Shown: piece after piece, positions 44,293 through 53,153 of the stretch
Numbering within the stretch: position 1 is the stretch's first letter
Layout: the number at the start of each line of letters is the position of its first letter
Origin: Bradyrhizobium diazoefficiens
GTDB lineage: Bacteria; Pseudomonadota; Alphaproteobacteria; Rhizobiales; Xanthobacteraceae
Length of the DNA stretch: 64,000 nt
Direction: 5' to 3'
NCBI RefSeq assembly: GCF_018131015.1
Contig: NZ_JAFCJJ010000032.1
Span: 16,432 to 80,431 of the forward strand
Program-made: the position numbers and the translations under genes
The notes under the pieces: model-generated
Database searches by the model: none
The model's input: only the letters and a program-made list of their open reading frames with translations
What the model was told of the DNA's origin: nothing

Positions 44293-45762
44293 TCATTGAA
44301 ACGCGACTTCGGCAAAGCTGCGGAGCTTGCGCGAATGCAGACGCTCCGTTTCCTGCTGCTTGAGCCGCTCCAGCGCCTTCATGCCGATGTCGAGATGCTG
44401 CCCGACACGGCGGCGATAGAATTCGCTGGCCATGCCCGCGAGCTTGATCTCGCCATGCAGCGGCTTGTCGGAGACGCAGAGCAGCGTGCCGTAGGGCACG
44501 CGGAACCGGTAGCCGTTGGCGGCGATCGCGGCCGATTCCATGTCGAGCGCGACCGCGCGCGATTGCGACATCCGGCGGATCACCTCGGGGCCTGATATCT
44601 CCCAGTTGCGGTTGTCGACGCTGGCGACAGTGCCCGTGCGCATCAGGCGCTTCAATTCGAAGCCTTCGAGGCCGGTGACGTCCTCGACTGCGTCTTCCAG
44701 CGCGACCTGCATCTCCGCCAGCGCCGGGATCGGCACCCACAGCGGCAGCTCGCGATCGAGCACGTGGTCCTCGCGCACATAGCCATGGGCCAGCACGTAG
44801 TCGCCGAGCCGCTGGGTGTTGCGCAGCCCCGCGCAATGGCCGAGCATCAGCCAGGCATGCGGCCGCAGCACCGCGACGTGGTCGGTGACGTTGCGCGCGT
44901 TCGAGGGACCGGTGCCGATGTTGATCAGGGTGATGCCGCGATAGCCGGGCTCGACCAGATGGAACGCCGGCATCTGCGGCATGCGAACCGGCGCGGTGCC
45001 GCTCGTTGCGCCGCCATGGCGCGTGATCAGATTGCCGGGCGCGACGAACGCCTCGAGGCCGGCCTCGCCGGACTGGAGCCGTTGCTGGCAGAGCTGCGCG
45101 AAGGCGTCGACATAGAACTGGTAGTTGGTGAAGATGACGAAATTCTGGAAATGCTCGGGGTCGGTGCCGGTGTAGTGATAGAGCCGGCGCAGCGAGTAAT
45201 CGACCCGGGCCGCGCGGAACAGCGACAACGGCTCGGGCGCGCCGGGCTTAAGCTCGAAGGTGCCGTCGGCGATGGCATCGTCCATGGTGGCGAGGTCGGG
45301 CACGTCGAAGGCATCGCGCAGCGACCGCGCCACCGGCGAGTTCTCACTGGTGGTGATGGCGGCCTCGATGTTGATGTCGCGCCGGTATGCGAAGTGGATC
45401 GGGATCGGCTCGGCCGACTCGCCGATCTCGACGGGCACGCCGTGGTTCTGGATCAACAATCCGATCTGCTCGGTGAGATAGCTCCGGAATACGTCGGGCC
45501 GCGTCACGCTGGTCTCGTGCACGCCGGGACCGGCGACGAAGCCATAAGCGAGCCGTGAATCGAGCCGCGCATGCGTCGCAGTGGTGAGCCGGACGAACGG
45601 ATAATATGCCCGCACCCGCGTCGTGATCGCTTCGCCGTTGACGTAGGCCTCGAACCGCTCGCGCAGGAATCTCGTGTTGCGCTCGTAGATCTCCTCGAGC
45701 CGGGCGACGGCGGCAGGCGCGTCGGAGAAGGATTCGGTGGCGATGGTCGGTGGGGATTGCAT
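44293..45762 (-). CDS. amn: AMP nucleosidase
   Basis: A 489-residue cytosolic enzyme splitting AMP into adenine and ribose 5-phosphate. The N-terminal regulatory domain (about 1-190) is followed by a nucleoside-phosphorylase-like catalytic domain with TLINIGTGPSNARNVTDHVAVLRPHAWLMLGHCAGLR and ALDMESAAIAANGYRFRVPYG (active-site Glu/Asp region). LLCVSDKPLHGEIKLAGMA near the end is a family hallmark. Length and motifs match E. coli Amn. Monocistronic by position, with repeats on one side. Confidence 0.95.
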   Translation of the reverse strand: MQSPPTIATESFSDAPAAVARLEEIYERNTRFLRERFEAYVNGEAITTRVRAYYPFVRLTTATHARLDSRLAYGFVAGPGVHETSVTRPDVFRSYLTEQIGLLIQNHGVPVEIGESAEPIPIHFAYRRDINIEAAITTSENSPVARSLRDAFDVPDLATMDDAIADGTFELKPGAPEPLSLFRAARVDYSLRRLYHYTGTDPEHFQNFVIFTNYQFYVDAFAQLCQQRLQSGEAGLEAFVAPGNLITRHGGATSGTAPVRMPQMPAFHLVEPGYRGITLINIGTGPSNARNVTDHVAVLRPHAWLMLGHCAGLRNTQRLGDYVLAHGYVREDHVLDRELPLWVPIPALAEMQVALEDAVEDVTGLEGFELKRLMRTGTVASVDNRNWEISGPEVIRRMSQSRAVALDMESAAIAANGYRFRVPYGTLLCVSDKPLHGEIKLAGMASEFYRRRVGQHLDIGMKALERLKQQETERLHSRKLRSFAEVAFQ

Positions 45763-45858
45763 CGTTCGACGCCGGGTTGCTGTGGCTTTGGTCGAACTAT
45801 AGCAAGAACGACGCCACGCCGTCAGTGAGGAGCCGCCTGCGCATCACAACACACCGTT

Positions 45859-45961
45859 GTCATGCCCCGGCTTGACCGGGGCATCCAGTACGCCGCGGCC
45901 TCTCGGTTCAATCACAGCCGTCTCTGGAATACTGGATCGCCCGGTCAAGCCGGGCGATGAC
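45859..45961. repeat. Intergenic inverted repeat (GTCATGCCCCGGCTTGAC type)
   Basis: Starts GTCATGCCCCGGCTTGACCG and ends CCCGGTCAAGCCGGGCGATGAC. It shares ATCCAGTACGCCGCGGCC and TACTGGATCGCCCGGTCAAG with the element at 32658. Confidence 0.82.
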
Positions 45962-46005
45962 AGCGAGTATGCGGCTCACGCTCCGGGATGGCACGCTTTC
46001 GCGCG

Positions 46006-47340
46006 TCACCTCTCCCGGAACGCCCGCATCAGCTGGTCGTGAAGCGGCTTCATCAGATAGGACAGCATGGTGCGGTCACCGGTCTGGACGAAGGCTTCCA
46101 CCGGCATGCCGGGAATCAGCTTGACTTCGCCGAGGCGGGCGACCTCCGCCGCCGGCATCGAGACGCGGATGGTGTAATAGCTCTGGCCGGTGCGCTGGTC
46201 GGTGGTGACGTCGGGCGAGACGCGGCTGACGACGCCGTTGAGCTCGGGCGTGGTGCGCTGGTTGAAGGCGGAGAGGCGCAGCAGCGTCTTCTGGCCGATC
46301 TGGAGCTTGTCGATGTCGATCGGATTGACCTTGGCCTCGACCTGGAGGTCGTCGGCCTGCGGCACGATCAGCATCAGCGTGTCGCCCGCGGTGACGACGC
46401 CGCCGACCGTGTGCACGGTCGACTGCAGCACCATGCCGTCCTGCGGCGCGCGGATGTCGACGCGGCGGAGTTGGTCCTCGGCCGCGACCTTGCGCTCGAT
46501 CAGCTCGCCGATCTTGTCGTTGGTCTCGCGCAGGTCCTTGGAGACCTCGCTCACCATGTCCTTGTCGACCTGGATGATCTGGAGCTCGGTCTCGGTGATC
46601 TTGCCCTTGGCCTGCGCCCGCGAGGCGATGTATTGCGCGCGCTCGCCGTTGAGGCGGGCGCTGTCACGCTCGAGCGTGGTCAGGCGCGAGAGCTGCACCA
46701 GGTGCTTGTCGTAGAGATCGCGCACGCCGGTGAGCTCCTGCTGCACCAGGGCGATTTCCTTGTCCTTGGCCTTCTCCTGCGCCGAGAGCCCCTCGATCTC
46801 CTCGTTGAGCTGCTGGATGCGCTCGCGAAGCTGCGCCTTCTGGCCGGCGCGGCCGTTGACGCGGACGTCGAACAGCTTGCTTTCGCTGGAGAGCAGCGCC
46901 TTGACATCGGGATCGGCGCCGCGATCGAGCAGCGCCTGCGGGAACTCGATCTTGTCGACACCGCGCTGCTCGGCCTGGAGCCGCGCCGCGCGCGCCTGCG
47001 CGGCATCGAGATTCTTGGTAACGATGGCGAGGTTGGCCTTGGTGACGGTGTCGTCCAGCCGCACCACGATGTCGCCGGACTTGACCACGTCGCCGTCGCG
47101 GGCGCGCAATTCACCGACCACGCCGCCGGTCGGATGCTGCACCTTCTTGACGTTGGATTCGACCACGACCTGGCCCGGCGCGATCAGAGCGCCCGAGATC
47201 AGCACCGTCGACGCCCAGCCGCCAAGGCCGACGACCAGCACCACCACGATCGCCAGGCCAAGAAGCAGGTGAAACCGGATCGACTGCCGCACGGTCTTCT
47301 GCGCGTCCGGCTTCGGCCCGCCGATGGTCATCGTGCTCAT
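46006..47340 (-). CDS. Type I secretion membrane-fusion protein (HlyD/PrsE-like)
   Basis: A 444-residue adaptor. One membrane helix at about 27-50 (LLGLAIVVVLVVGLGGWAS) is followed by the lipoyl/hairpin barrel (KKVQHPTGGVVGELRARDGD and DIVVRLDDT). A long coiled coil covers about 110-290 (heptads in RIQQLNEEIEGLSAQEKAKDK), then the beta-barrel RAPQDGMVLQSTVHTVGGVV. It links the ABC exporter to an outer-membrane channel (TolC type, not present here). ATG 47340 overlaps the exporter's stop (ATGA). Confidence 0.93.
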   Translation of the reverse strand: MSTMTIGGPKPDAQKTVRQSIRFHLLLGLAIVVVLVVGLGGWASTVLISGALIAPGQVVVESNVKKVQHPTGGVVGELRARDGDVVKSGDIVVRLDDTVTKANLAIVTKNLDAAQARAARLQAEQRGVDKIEFPQALLDRGADPDVKALLSSESKLFDVRVNGRAGQKAQLRERIQQLNEEIEGLSAQEKAKDKEIALVQQELTGVRDLYDKHLVQLSRLTTLERDSARLNGERAQYIASRAQAKGKITETELQIIQVDKDMVSEVSKDLRETNDKIGELIERKVAAEDQLRRVDIRAPQDGMVLQSTVHTVGGVVTAGDTLMLIVPQADDLQVEAKVNPIDIDKLQIGQKTLLRLSAFNQRTTPELNGVVSRVSPDVTTDQRTGQSYYTIRVSMPAAEVARLGEVKLIPGMPVEAFVQTGDRTMLSYLMKPLHDQLMRAFRER

Positions 47341-49085
47341 GGCTTGACCACCCCGCCTTCGCTGACGATCTTGATCGGCGTCGACGGCGCGACGCGCGGC
47401 TGGAGAACTTGCGCCAGCACCTGCTCCTTCGGCCCGAAGGCCTGCATGCGGCCGTCGCGCAGCACCAGGATCTGGTCGACCGCCTCGACCCCGATCGGGC
47501 GATGCGCCACCACGACGACGATGGCGCCGCGCTCGCGCGCCGCACGGATCGCGCGGGTCAGCGCTTCGTCACCCTCGGTATCGAGGTTGGAATTGGGCTC
47601 GTCCAGCACGATCAGGAACGGATTGCCGTACAGCGCGCGCGCCAGCGCCACGCGCTGGGCCTGACCGGCGGAGAGCGAGGTGCCCTGCTCGCCGACCTGG
47701 GTGTTGTAGCCCTCGCGCATCTTGATGATCATCTCGTGCACGCCGGCCTCTTTCGCCGCGGCGATGATACCGTCGGAGGTCGCGTCGGGATCGAAGCGGC
47801 AGATGTTCTGCGCGATGCTGCCGCCGAACAACTCGACGTCCTGCGGCAGATAGCCGATATGGCGGCCGAGCGCGTCCGACGACCACTGGTCGAGCGCCGC
47901 GCCGTCGAGCCGCACCTTGCCGCGCACCGGGTTCCAGACGCCGACCAGCGCGCGGATCAGCGATGACTTGCCGGACCCGCTCGGCCCGATGACGCCAAGA
48001 CCGTCACCGGCGGAAAGCGCGAAGTTGACGTCCTGGACGATCAGGCGCTGGTCGCCCGGCGCCACCATGGCGACGCCCTCGACGGCGAGCCGGCTGGTGG
48101 GGGGCTGCAACTGGGTCGGCATCGTCTGCGCCGGCATCTGCTCCAAGAGCCGGCTGAGACGGTGCCAGCTCTGGCGCGCCGCGACGAAGGATTTCCAGTG
48201 TGCGATCGCAAGATCGACCGGTGCGAGCGCGCGCGCCGACAGGATCGAGCCGGCGATGATGATGCCCGCGGTCGCTTCCTGATAGACGACCAGATAGGCG
48301 CCGACCGCGAGCACGGCCGATTGCAGCATCATGCGCAACACCTTCGCGATCGCGCCGAGACCGCCGGCGACGTCGCTCGCACGCTGATTGCCGGCGAGAT
48401 ATTTTTCGTTGGCCTCGCTCCAGCGCCGGTTCATCCGGCCGCTCATGCCCATCGAGACCATGACTTCGGCGTTGCGGCGGCTGGACAGGGCGAGATCGTT
48501 GCGCTGGGCCGCAAGCCCCATCGCGTCCTTCGCCGGCTGGCGGGACATGAACTCGGTCACCACCGTCAACCCGACCAGGATGATGGCGCCGACCAGCGCG
48601 GTCAGCCCGATCATGACGTGGAAGGCGAAGCAGATGCCGAGATAGAGCGGCAGCCAGGGCAGGTCGAAGAATGCGCTCGGCCCCATGCCGCCGAGGAAGG
48701 AGCGGACATTGTCGAGGTCGCGCAGCGGCTGCAGTCCCTCGTTGCGGTTTCCGACCAGGAGCGGCAGGCGCACGATGGTGTCGAACACGCGCTTGTTGAG
48801 GGCTTCGTCGAGCGCGGTGCCGACCCGCCCGAGGATGCGCACGCGGATCATGTCGAGCACACCCTGCGCGATGTAGAGCCCGCCGGCGAGGATAATGAGG
48901 CCGACCAGCGTCGGGATGCTACGGCTGGGCAGCACCCGGTCGTAGACCTCCAGCATGAAGATCGACCCGGTCAGATAGAGCAGGTTGATCATGCAGCTCA
49001 TCAGGCCGACGCCGATGAAGGCCGAACGACAGGCGCGCAACGCGTCACCGAGCTCTGAACGGCGGAGGCCGGGAACGGCTGCCAT
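47337..49085 (-). CDS. Type I secretion ABC permease/ATPase (PrsD-like)
   Basis: A 582-residue exporter. The N-terminal six-helix domain has EVYDRVLPSRSIPTL and LPWLPLYLGICFAFH. The ATPase has Walker A GPSGSGKSSLIRAL (about 367), signature LSAGQAQRVALARALYG and Walker B FLIVLDEPNSNLD. No C39-peptidase domain is present, so substrates are leaderless and carry C-terminal secretion signals, as with RTX and VCBS proteins. A giant VCBS-type protein at 61459 is a plausible cargo. ATG 49085 is the start. Confidence 0.94.
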   Translation of the reverse strand: MAAVPGLRRSELGDALRACRSAFIGVGLMSCMINLLYLTGSIFMLEVYDRVLPSRSIPTLVGLIILAGGLYIAQGVLDMIRVRILGRVGTALDEALNKRVFDTIVRLPLLVGNRNEGLQPLRDLDNVRSFLGGMGPSAFFDLPWLPLYLGICFAFHVMIGLTALVGAIILVGLTVVTEFMSRQPAKDAMGLAAQRNDLALSSRRNAEVMVSMGMSGRMNRRWSEANEKYLAGNQRASDVAGGLGAIAKVLRMMLQSAVLAVGAYLVVYQEATAGIIIAGSILSARALAPVDLAIAHWKSFVAARQSWHRLSRLLEQMPAQTMPTQLQPPTSRLAVEGVAMVAPGDQRLIVQDVNFALSAGDGLGVIGPSGSGKSSLIRALVGVWNPVRGKVRLDGAALDQWSSDALGRHIGYLPQDVELFGGSIAQNICRFDPDATSDGIIAAAKEAGVHEMIIKMREGYNTQVGEQGTSLSAGQAQRVALARALYGNPFLIVLDEPNSNLDTEGDEALTRAIRAARERGAIVVVVAHRPIGVEAVDQILVLRDGRMQAFGPKEQVLAQVLQPRVAPSTPIKIVSEGGVVKP

Positions 49086-49425
49086 CAATCTGATCTCTTT
49101 CGGGTGAGGGGCAAAGGCCCTGATTCCATCGGCAAGGGGTACCCGACCCGGATTAACATGGTGTTCTCCCGGCGCTCAACGAGGTCGAATTGGGTCGAAG
49201 CCCCCAAGCCACATCTAGCCCTGCGGACCCTGCGGACAAGTCTGGTATTTCACACTTTTCGGAATTTTTATAGCAGAGGTCGGCGCCACGCCCCAGCCCG
49301 TCGAGGTTCCGGCCGCCTGAAACCGGGCGGAACCGGCGAGGAAGGGACGCCCTGGCAAAAAAGTCGAAAACAACCCCATGCACTGATAGGCGGCGGGGGC
49401 CCGAACGGGCCGCTCGGCGCGGATA
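49086..49425. other. Gene-free region upstream of the type I secretion operon
   Basis: About 340 bases between the exporter start and the end of the peptide-transporter operon. The stretch 49240-49280 is AT-rich (TATTTCACACTTTTCGGAAT) and may hold the exporter promoter. I see no gene, tRNA or clear repeat. Confidence 0.4.
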
Positions 49426-50403
49426 TTATGACGGCATCGTGACCGGCTCCGCCAGCACGCATCTGGCCGCCCGGCCCGGTCCGACCTGCACATTTGGCGG
49501 CAATTGCTCCAGGCAGCGCGGCTGGGCCGCGGCGCAGCGCGGGGCGAAGGAGCAGTTTTGGGGCTTTTCGGCCAGTGACGGCGGGGTTCCGGGAATAGTC
49601 TCGAGCCGTGCCCCGCGCCTCGCGCCATGGATGGTGGAGGCGAGCAGCCCCTTGGCATAGGGGTGCACCGGCGAGCGGACGATGTCGCGCAGCGTGCCCT
49701 GCTCCACAATCTGGCCGGCATACATCACCGCGACGCGGTCGCAGATTTCGATGGCGACGCCGATGTCGTGGGTGACGAAGATGACGGACATGCCGAACTC
49801 GCGCTGCAGCTCGCGCAGCAGCAGCAGGATCTGGATCTGCACGGTGGCATCGAGTGCGGTGGTCGGCTCGTCCGCCAGCAGGATCTTCGGCCGGCAGGCG
49901 AGCGCCAGCGCGATCATCGCGCGCTGGCGCATGCCGCCGGACATCTCGTGCGGATAGGCGTCCAGCCGCCGTTTTGCGGACGGAATGCGCACGACCTCCA
50001 GCATCTCCAGCGCACGTGCCCGCCCCTCAGCAAGGCTCTTGCCCTCGTGGCGCACCACGCTTTCGGCGATCTGCGCGCCGATGGTGTAGACCGGGTCGAG
50101 CGCGAGCGCAGGCTCCTGGAAAATCATCGACACGGTCTGGCCGCGGAACGACGACAGCTCCTCATCGTTCATGGCGAGCACATCGCGACCCATCACGTTG
50201 ACGGTGCCCGCAATCTGCGTGCGCTTCCTCGGCAAGAGCCGCATCAGCGCCCGCAGGGTCACGCTCTTGCCCGAACCGGACTCGCCGAGCAGGCCCAGCA
50301 CCTCGCTGTTGCCGAGCGAGAGGCTGAGATCGTTCACGGCATAGACCGTGCGCTCGCCGGTGAAGCGGATGTTGAGGCCCGAGATGTCGACGAGATTTGT
50401 CAT
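49426..50403 (-). CDS. Peptide-type ABC transporter ATPase (DppD/OppD-like)
   Basis: A 325-residue ATPase. It has Walker A GESGSGKSVTL (about 39), Q-loop FQEPALALDP, signature EMSGGMRQRAMIALAL and Walker B LADEPTTALD. The C-terminal oligopeptide-transporter extension carries FAPRCAAAQPRC, the cysteine iron-sulfur-type motif of DppD/OppD proteins. Last gene of the operon, overlapping the amidase stop by four bases. It works with DppF-like 52006. Confidence 0.93.
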   Translation of the reverse strand: MTNLVDISGLNIRFTGERTVYAVNDLSLSLGNSEVLGLLGESGSGKSVTLRALMRLLPRKRTQIAGTVNVMGRDVLAMNDEELSSFRGQTVSMIFQEPALALDPVYTIGAQIAESVVRHEGKSLAEGRARALEMLEVVRIPSAKRRLDAYPHEMSGGMRQRAMIALALACRPKILLADEPTTALDATVQIQILLLLRELQREFGMSVIFVTHDIGVAIEICDRVAVMYAGQIVEQGTLRDIVRSPVHPYAKGLLASTIHGARRGARLETIPGTPPSLAEKPQNCSFAPRCAAAQPRCLEQLPPNVQVGPGRAARCVLAEPVTMPS

Positions 50404-51815
50404 GACGGCAGTTTGGGTACCCGGTCGTGGTAGTCGGTCACGCGCTGGAACGCGGCGCCGATGGTGAGCAGGGTGGCCTCGTCGAAGGAGCGGCCGATGA
50501 GCTGCATGCCGATCGGCAGGCCGCTCCTGGCGAAGCCCGACGGTACTGTGAGCGACGGCAGGCCGAGGAAATTCACCGGGCGGGTGAACAGCGTCAGCCG
50601 CTGCAACAGCCCATGCGCGTTGGGCCCGCCGCCGACGTCGCTCTCCGCAATCGTCGGCGCCGGTATGGGCGACGCCGGGGCGACAATCGCGTCAACGCCG
50701 GTCGTCGCGGCATTGTGGGCGGCAAGCGCAGGCCCGCGCCAGCGCATCGCCTCGAGATAGGTGATGGCGGGAACGGCGAGGCCGTTCTGCAGCCGCATCA
50801 AGACCTGCGGGCCATAATCCTGCGGCCGCTCGATCATCCAGCGCTTGTGGAAGGCGGCAGCCTCGGCCGCGAGCACGAGCTGGCTCGCCGCCGACAGTTG
50901 CCGCTGGTCGGGAAGCTCGACCTTGACGATGTCGGCGCCCTCGCGCTTCAAGACGGCGATGGTCTCGTCCAGCACGCGGCCGACGTCGCTGTCGAGATCG
51001 TCGACATAGAAGGACGCGGGCACGCCGATCTTGAGGCCCTTCAGTGAGCCCTTGGTTGCGCCGACATAGTCTGACAGCGCCTCGTGGCTGCAGGTGGGAT
51101 CCGCAGGGTCGGCGCCGGCCATCAGCGCCAGCAGCAGCGCGCAGTCCTCGGCGTTGCGGGCGAGCGGGCCGACCGTGTCGAGCGACTGCGATAGCGGCAT
51201 CGCGCCGGCGCGGCTGACGCGGCCGACCGTCGTCTTCAGCCCTGTGACGCCGCAGAAATGCGCGGGCATGCGGATCGAGCCGCCGGTGTCGGAGCCGAGC
51301 GCCGCATAGGTCAGGCGCGCCGCGACCGAGGAACCGGAGCCCGAGGACGAGCCGCCGGTGATGTGCGCGACGTTCCAGGGATTGCGCACCGGGCCGTAAT
51401 GAGCGTTGTGGCCGGTCGGGCCATAGGCAAACTCGGCCAGATGCAGCGTGCCGAGCCGGATCTGGCCGGCGTCCTTCAGCCGCTGCAACGCGGTCGACGT
51501 CACGGTCGGCACGAAGTCGCGGCGGATCAGCGAACCGCAGGTCGCGACGTGGCCGGCGTCGTAATACATGTCCTTGTGCGCCAGCGGCACACCATGCAGC
51601 GGGCCGCGCGCCTCGCCCTTGGCGAGCTCGGCGTCGGCGGCCTCGGCCGCCTTCAGCGCCGCTTCCGCCTCGATCGACATGAAGGCGTTGAGATGCGGCT
51701 GCCACTGCGCAATGCGCTGCAGCAGCGCGCGGGTCACCTCATGCGAGGACAATTGCTTCATCGCGATCGCGCGCGCGACCTCGGTGAGCGTCATCAATGC
51801 AGGCTCGGTGCTCAT
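50400..51815 (-). CDS. Amidase-signature amidase (GatA/AtzE-like), partner of the AtzG-like subunit
   Basis: A 471-residue amidase with the triad Lys in PLAHKDMYYD (about 80), the loop GGSSSGSGSSVAA, and GSDTGGSIRMPAHF carrying the nucleophilic Ser. It shows GatA-like layout. The preceding AtzG-like 65-residue gene overlaps by four bases. In AtzE-AtzG and GatA-GatC pairs the small subunit wraps the large one, so a heterocomplex is likely. It lies inside a peptide-type importer operon, indicating import and hydrolysis of an amide or ureide substrate. The exact substrate is unknown. Confidence 0.92.
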   Translation of the reverse strand: MSTEPALMTLTEVARAIAMKQLSSHEVTRALLQRIAQWQPHLNAFMSIEAEAALKAAEAADAELAKGEARGPLHGVPLAHKDMYYDAGHVATCGSLIRRDFVPTVTSTALQRLKDAGQIRLGTLHLAEFAYGPTGHNAHYGPVRNPWNVAHITGGSSSGSGSSVAARLTYAALGSDTGGSIRMPAHFCGVTGLKTTVGRVSRAGAMPLSQSLDTVGPLARNAEDCALLLALMAGADPADPTCSHEALSDYVGATKGSLKGLKIGVPASFYVDDLDSDVGRVLDETIAVLKREGADIVKVELPDQRQLSAASQLVLAAEAAAFHKRWMIERPQDYGPQVLMRLQNGLAVPAITYLEAMRWRGPALAAHNAATTGVDAIVAPASPIPAPTIAESDVGGGPNAHGLLQRLTLFTRPVNFLGLPSLTVPSGFARSGLPIGMQLIGRSFDEATLLTIGAAFQRVTDYHDRVPKLPS

Positions 51816-52009
51816 TTCGCGGCCTTCGCGGTCTGGGCGTTGACGTAGAGCGCTGGCTCGAGGTCAAACGGCAGCGTGCCAGCGATGGCCGCAAAGCCTT
51901 CGAAGGCCGGCCCGATGGAATTGGAGATTCGGGTGGCGATCTCGTCATCGACAGGGACGCCGGCGGTTTGCGCGATCGGCTTGATCTCTCTTGCGGTCGG
52001 TCTCGTCAT
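51812..52009 (-). CDS. AtzG/GatC-like small amidase subunit (DUF4089)
   Basis: A 65-residue protein, too short for a catalytic domain. IAQTAGVPVDDEIATRISNSIGPAFEGFAAIA and the following DLEPALYVN match the AtzG-like (DUF4089) pattern: an N-terminal helix, hydrophobic core and C-terminal tail that threads along the amidase. ATG 52009 overlaps the DppF stop (ATGA), and its own stop overlaps the amidase start, so three genes are tightly coupled. AtzG is known to stabilise AtzE; the same role is inferred. Confidence 0.78.
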   Translation of the reverse strand: MTRPTAREIKPIAQTAGVPVDDEIATRISNSIGPAFEGFAAIAGTLPFDLEPALYVNAQTAKAAK

Positions 52010-53151
52010 GCGGTTTCCTCTCGGGGCGCGTTGGCGTGGCCCGAACCCGGGATCGCCATGTGGCACGCGGCCTCGTGACCCATTCTATCGAGTGCCGTGA
52101 GCTTTGGTGTCGCATTTGCGCAGAGCGGCTCCGCAAACGGGCAACGGGTGTGAAAGCGGCAGCCCGAGGGCGGATCGATCGGGTTGGGCGGATCGCCCGT
52201 GATCGGCGGCTTTTCGGTGCGGCGGTCCGGATCGGAGGACGGCATCGCAGCAAGAAGCGCGCGTGTGTAGGGATGCGCAGGCCTGTCCCAGACCTCGTCC
52301 ACGGGGCCGAGCTCGACGACCTCGCCGAGATACATCACCAGCACGCGATCAGAGATGTAGCGGACCACGTTGAGATCGTGGCTGATGAAGAGATAGGTGA
52401 GGCCGAACTCGCGCTTGAGGTCGGCCAGCAAATTGAGCACCTGAGCCTCGACCGACTTGTCCAGCGCGGAGACCGCCTCGTCGAGGATCACCAGCCGGGG
52501 CGACAGCGCCAGCGCGCGGGCGATGTTGACGCGCTGGCGCTGACCGCCGGAGATCTCGTGCGGATAGCGGTTGGCGAAATTCTCCGGCCGCAGGCCGACC
52601 TTGCCGAGCAGCTCGCGGGCAAGTGCGCGGGCCGCGCCGTCGGCCATGCCATGCACCTTCGGACCGAACGCGATCGATTCCTCGATCGTCAGGCGCGGAT
52701 TGAGCGAGGCATAGGAGTCCTGGAACACCATCTGCATGCCGCGGCGCAACTCGCGCAAGGACAGGGAACGGCCGACGGTCATGCCGTCATAGATGATGTC
52801 ACCGGTATCGCGCGGCATCAGATGCATCAGCAGGCGCGCGGTGGTGGACTTGCCGCAGCCGGACTCGCCGACGATGCCGACGGTCTCGCCCTTGGCGACG
52901 GTGAAGGAGACATTGTCGACCGCACGCACGGTGCGCTTGGCCGCGAACAGCCCGCCGCGCACGGGAAAATGTTTTGTCAGGCCGCTGACCCTCAGCAACG
53001 GCTGCGCAACTCCGCCGACATCTTCGACGGGCTCCAGCATTTCAACGGAGGTGTTGCTCTTGCTCTCGCTCATGGCCGCGGACTCCGACCTCTCCCTTCG
53101 GGAGAGGTGTGGCACCGGCGCCGCTGTTGGAGTCTGCGTCGTTTTCACCAT
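52006..53151 (-). CDS. Peptide-type ABC transporter ATPase (DppF/OppF-like)
   Basis: A 381-residue ATPase if started at ATG 53151; MSESKSN at 53073 is the alternative. It has Walker A GESGCGKSTTARLL, FQDSYASLNPR, signature ISGGQRQRVNIARALAL, Walker B VILDEAVSALD and the DppF-type cysteine end CRFHTRCPFAEPLC. ATG 53151 lies two bases after the permease stop and has AGGAA at good spacing, but its first 26 residues read through a palindromic repeat (HLSRRERSE). That tail has no domain and may be an insertion. A 729-residue frame continuing upstream is not a real protein. Confidence 0.9.
   Translation of the reverse strand: MVKTTQTPTAAPVPHLSRRERSESAAMSESKSNTSVEMLEPVEDVGGVAQPLLRVSGLTKHFPVRGGLFAAKRTVRAVDNVSFTVAKGETVGIVGESGCGKSTTARLLMHLMPRDTGDIIYDGMTVGRSLSLRELRRGMQMVFQDSYASLNPRLTIEESIAFGPKVHGMADGAARALARELLGKVGLRPENFANRYPHEISGGQRQRVNIARALALSPRLVILDEAVSALDKSVEAQVLNLLADLKREFGLTYLFISHDLNVVRYISDRVLVMYLGEVVELGPVDEVWDRPAHPYTRALLAAMPSSDPDRRTEKPPITGDPPNPIDPPSGCRFHTRCPFAEPLCANATPKLTALDRMGHEAACHMAIPGSGHANAPREETA
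53088..53108. repeat. Short palindrome inside the DppF-like 5' region
   Basis: ACCTCTCCC-TTC-GGGAGAGGT is a perfect 9-base arm hairpin of the CCTCTCCC family. It lies within the N-terminal extension of the DppF-like ATPase or between its two candidate starts. Confidence 0.75.
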
Positions 53152-53153
53152 CG

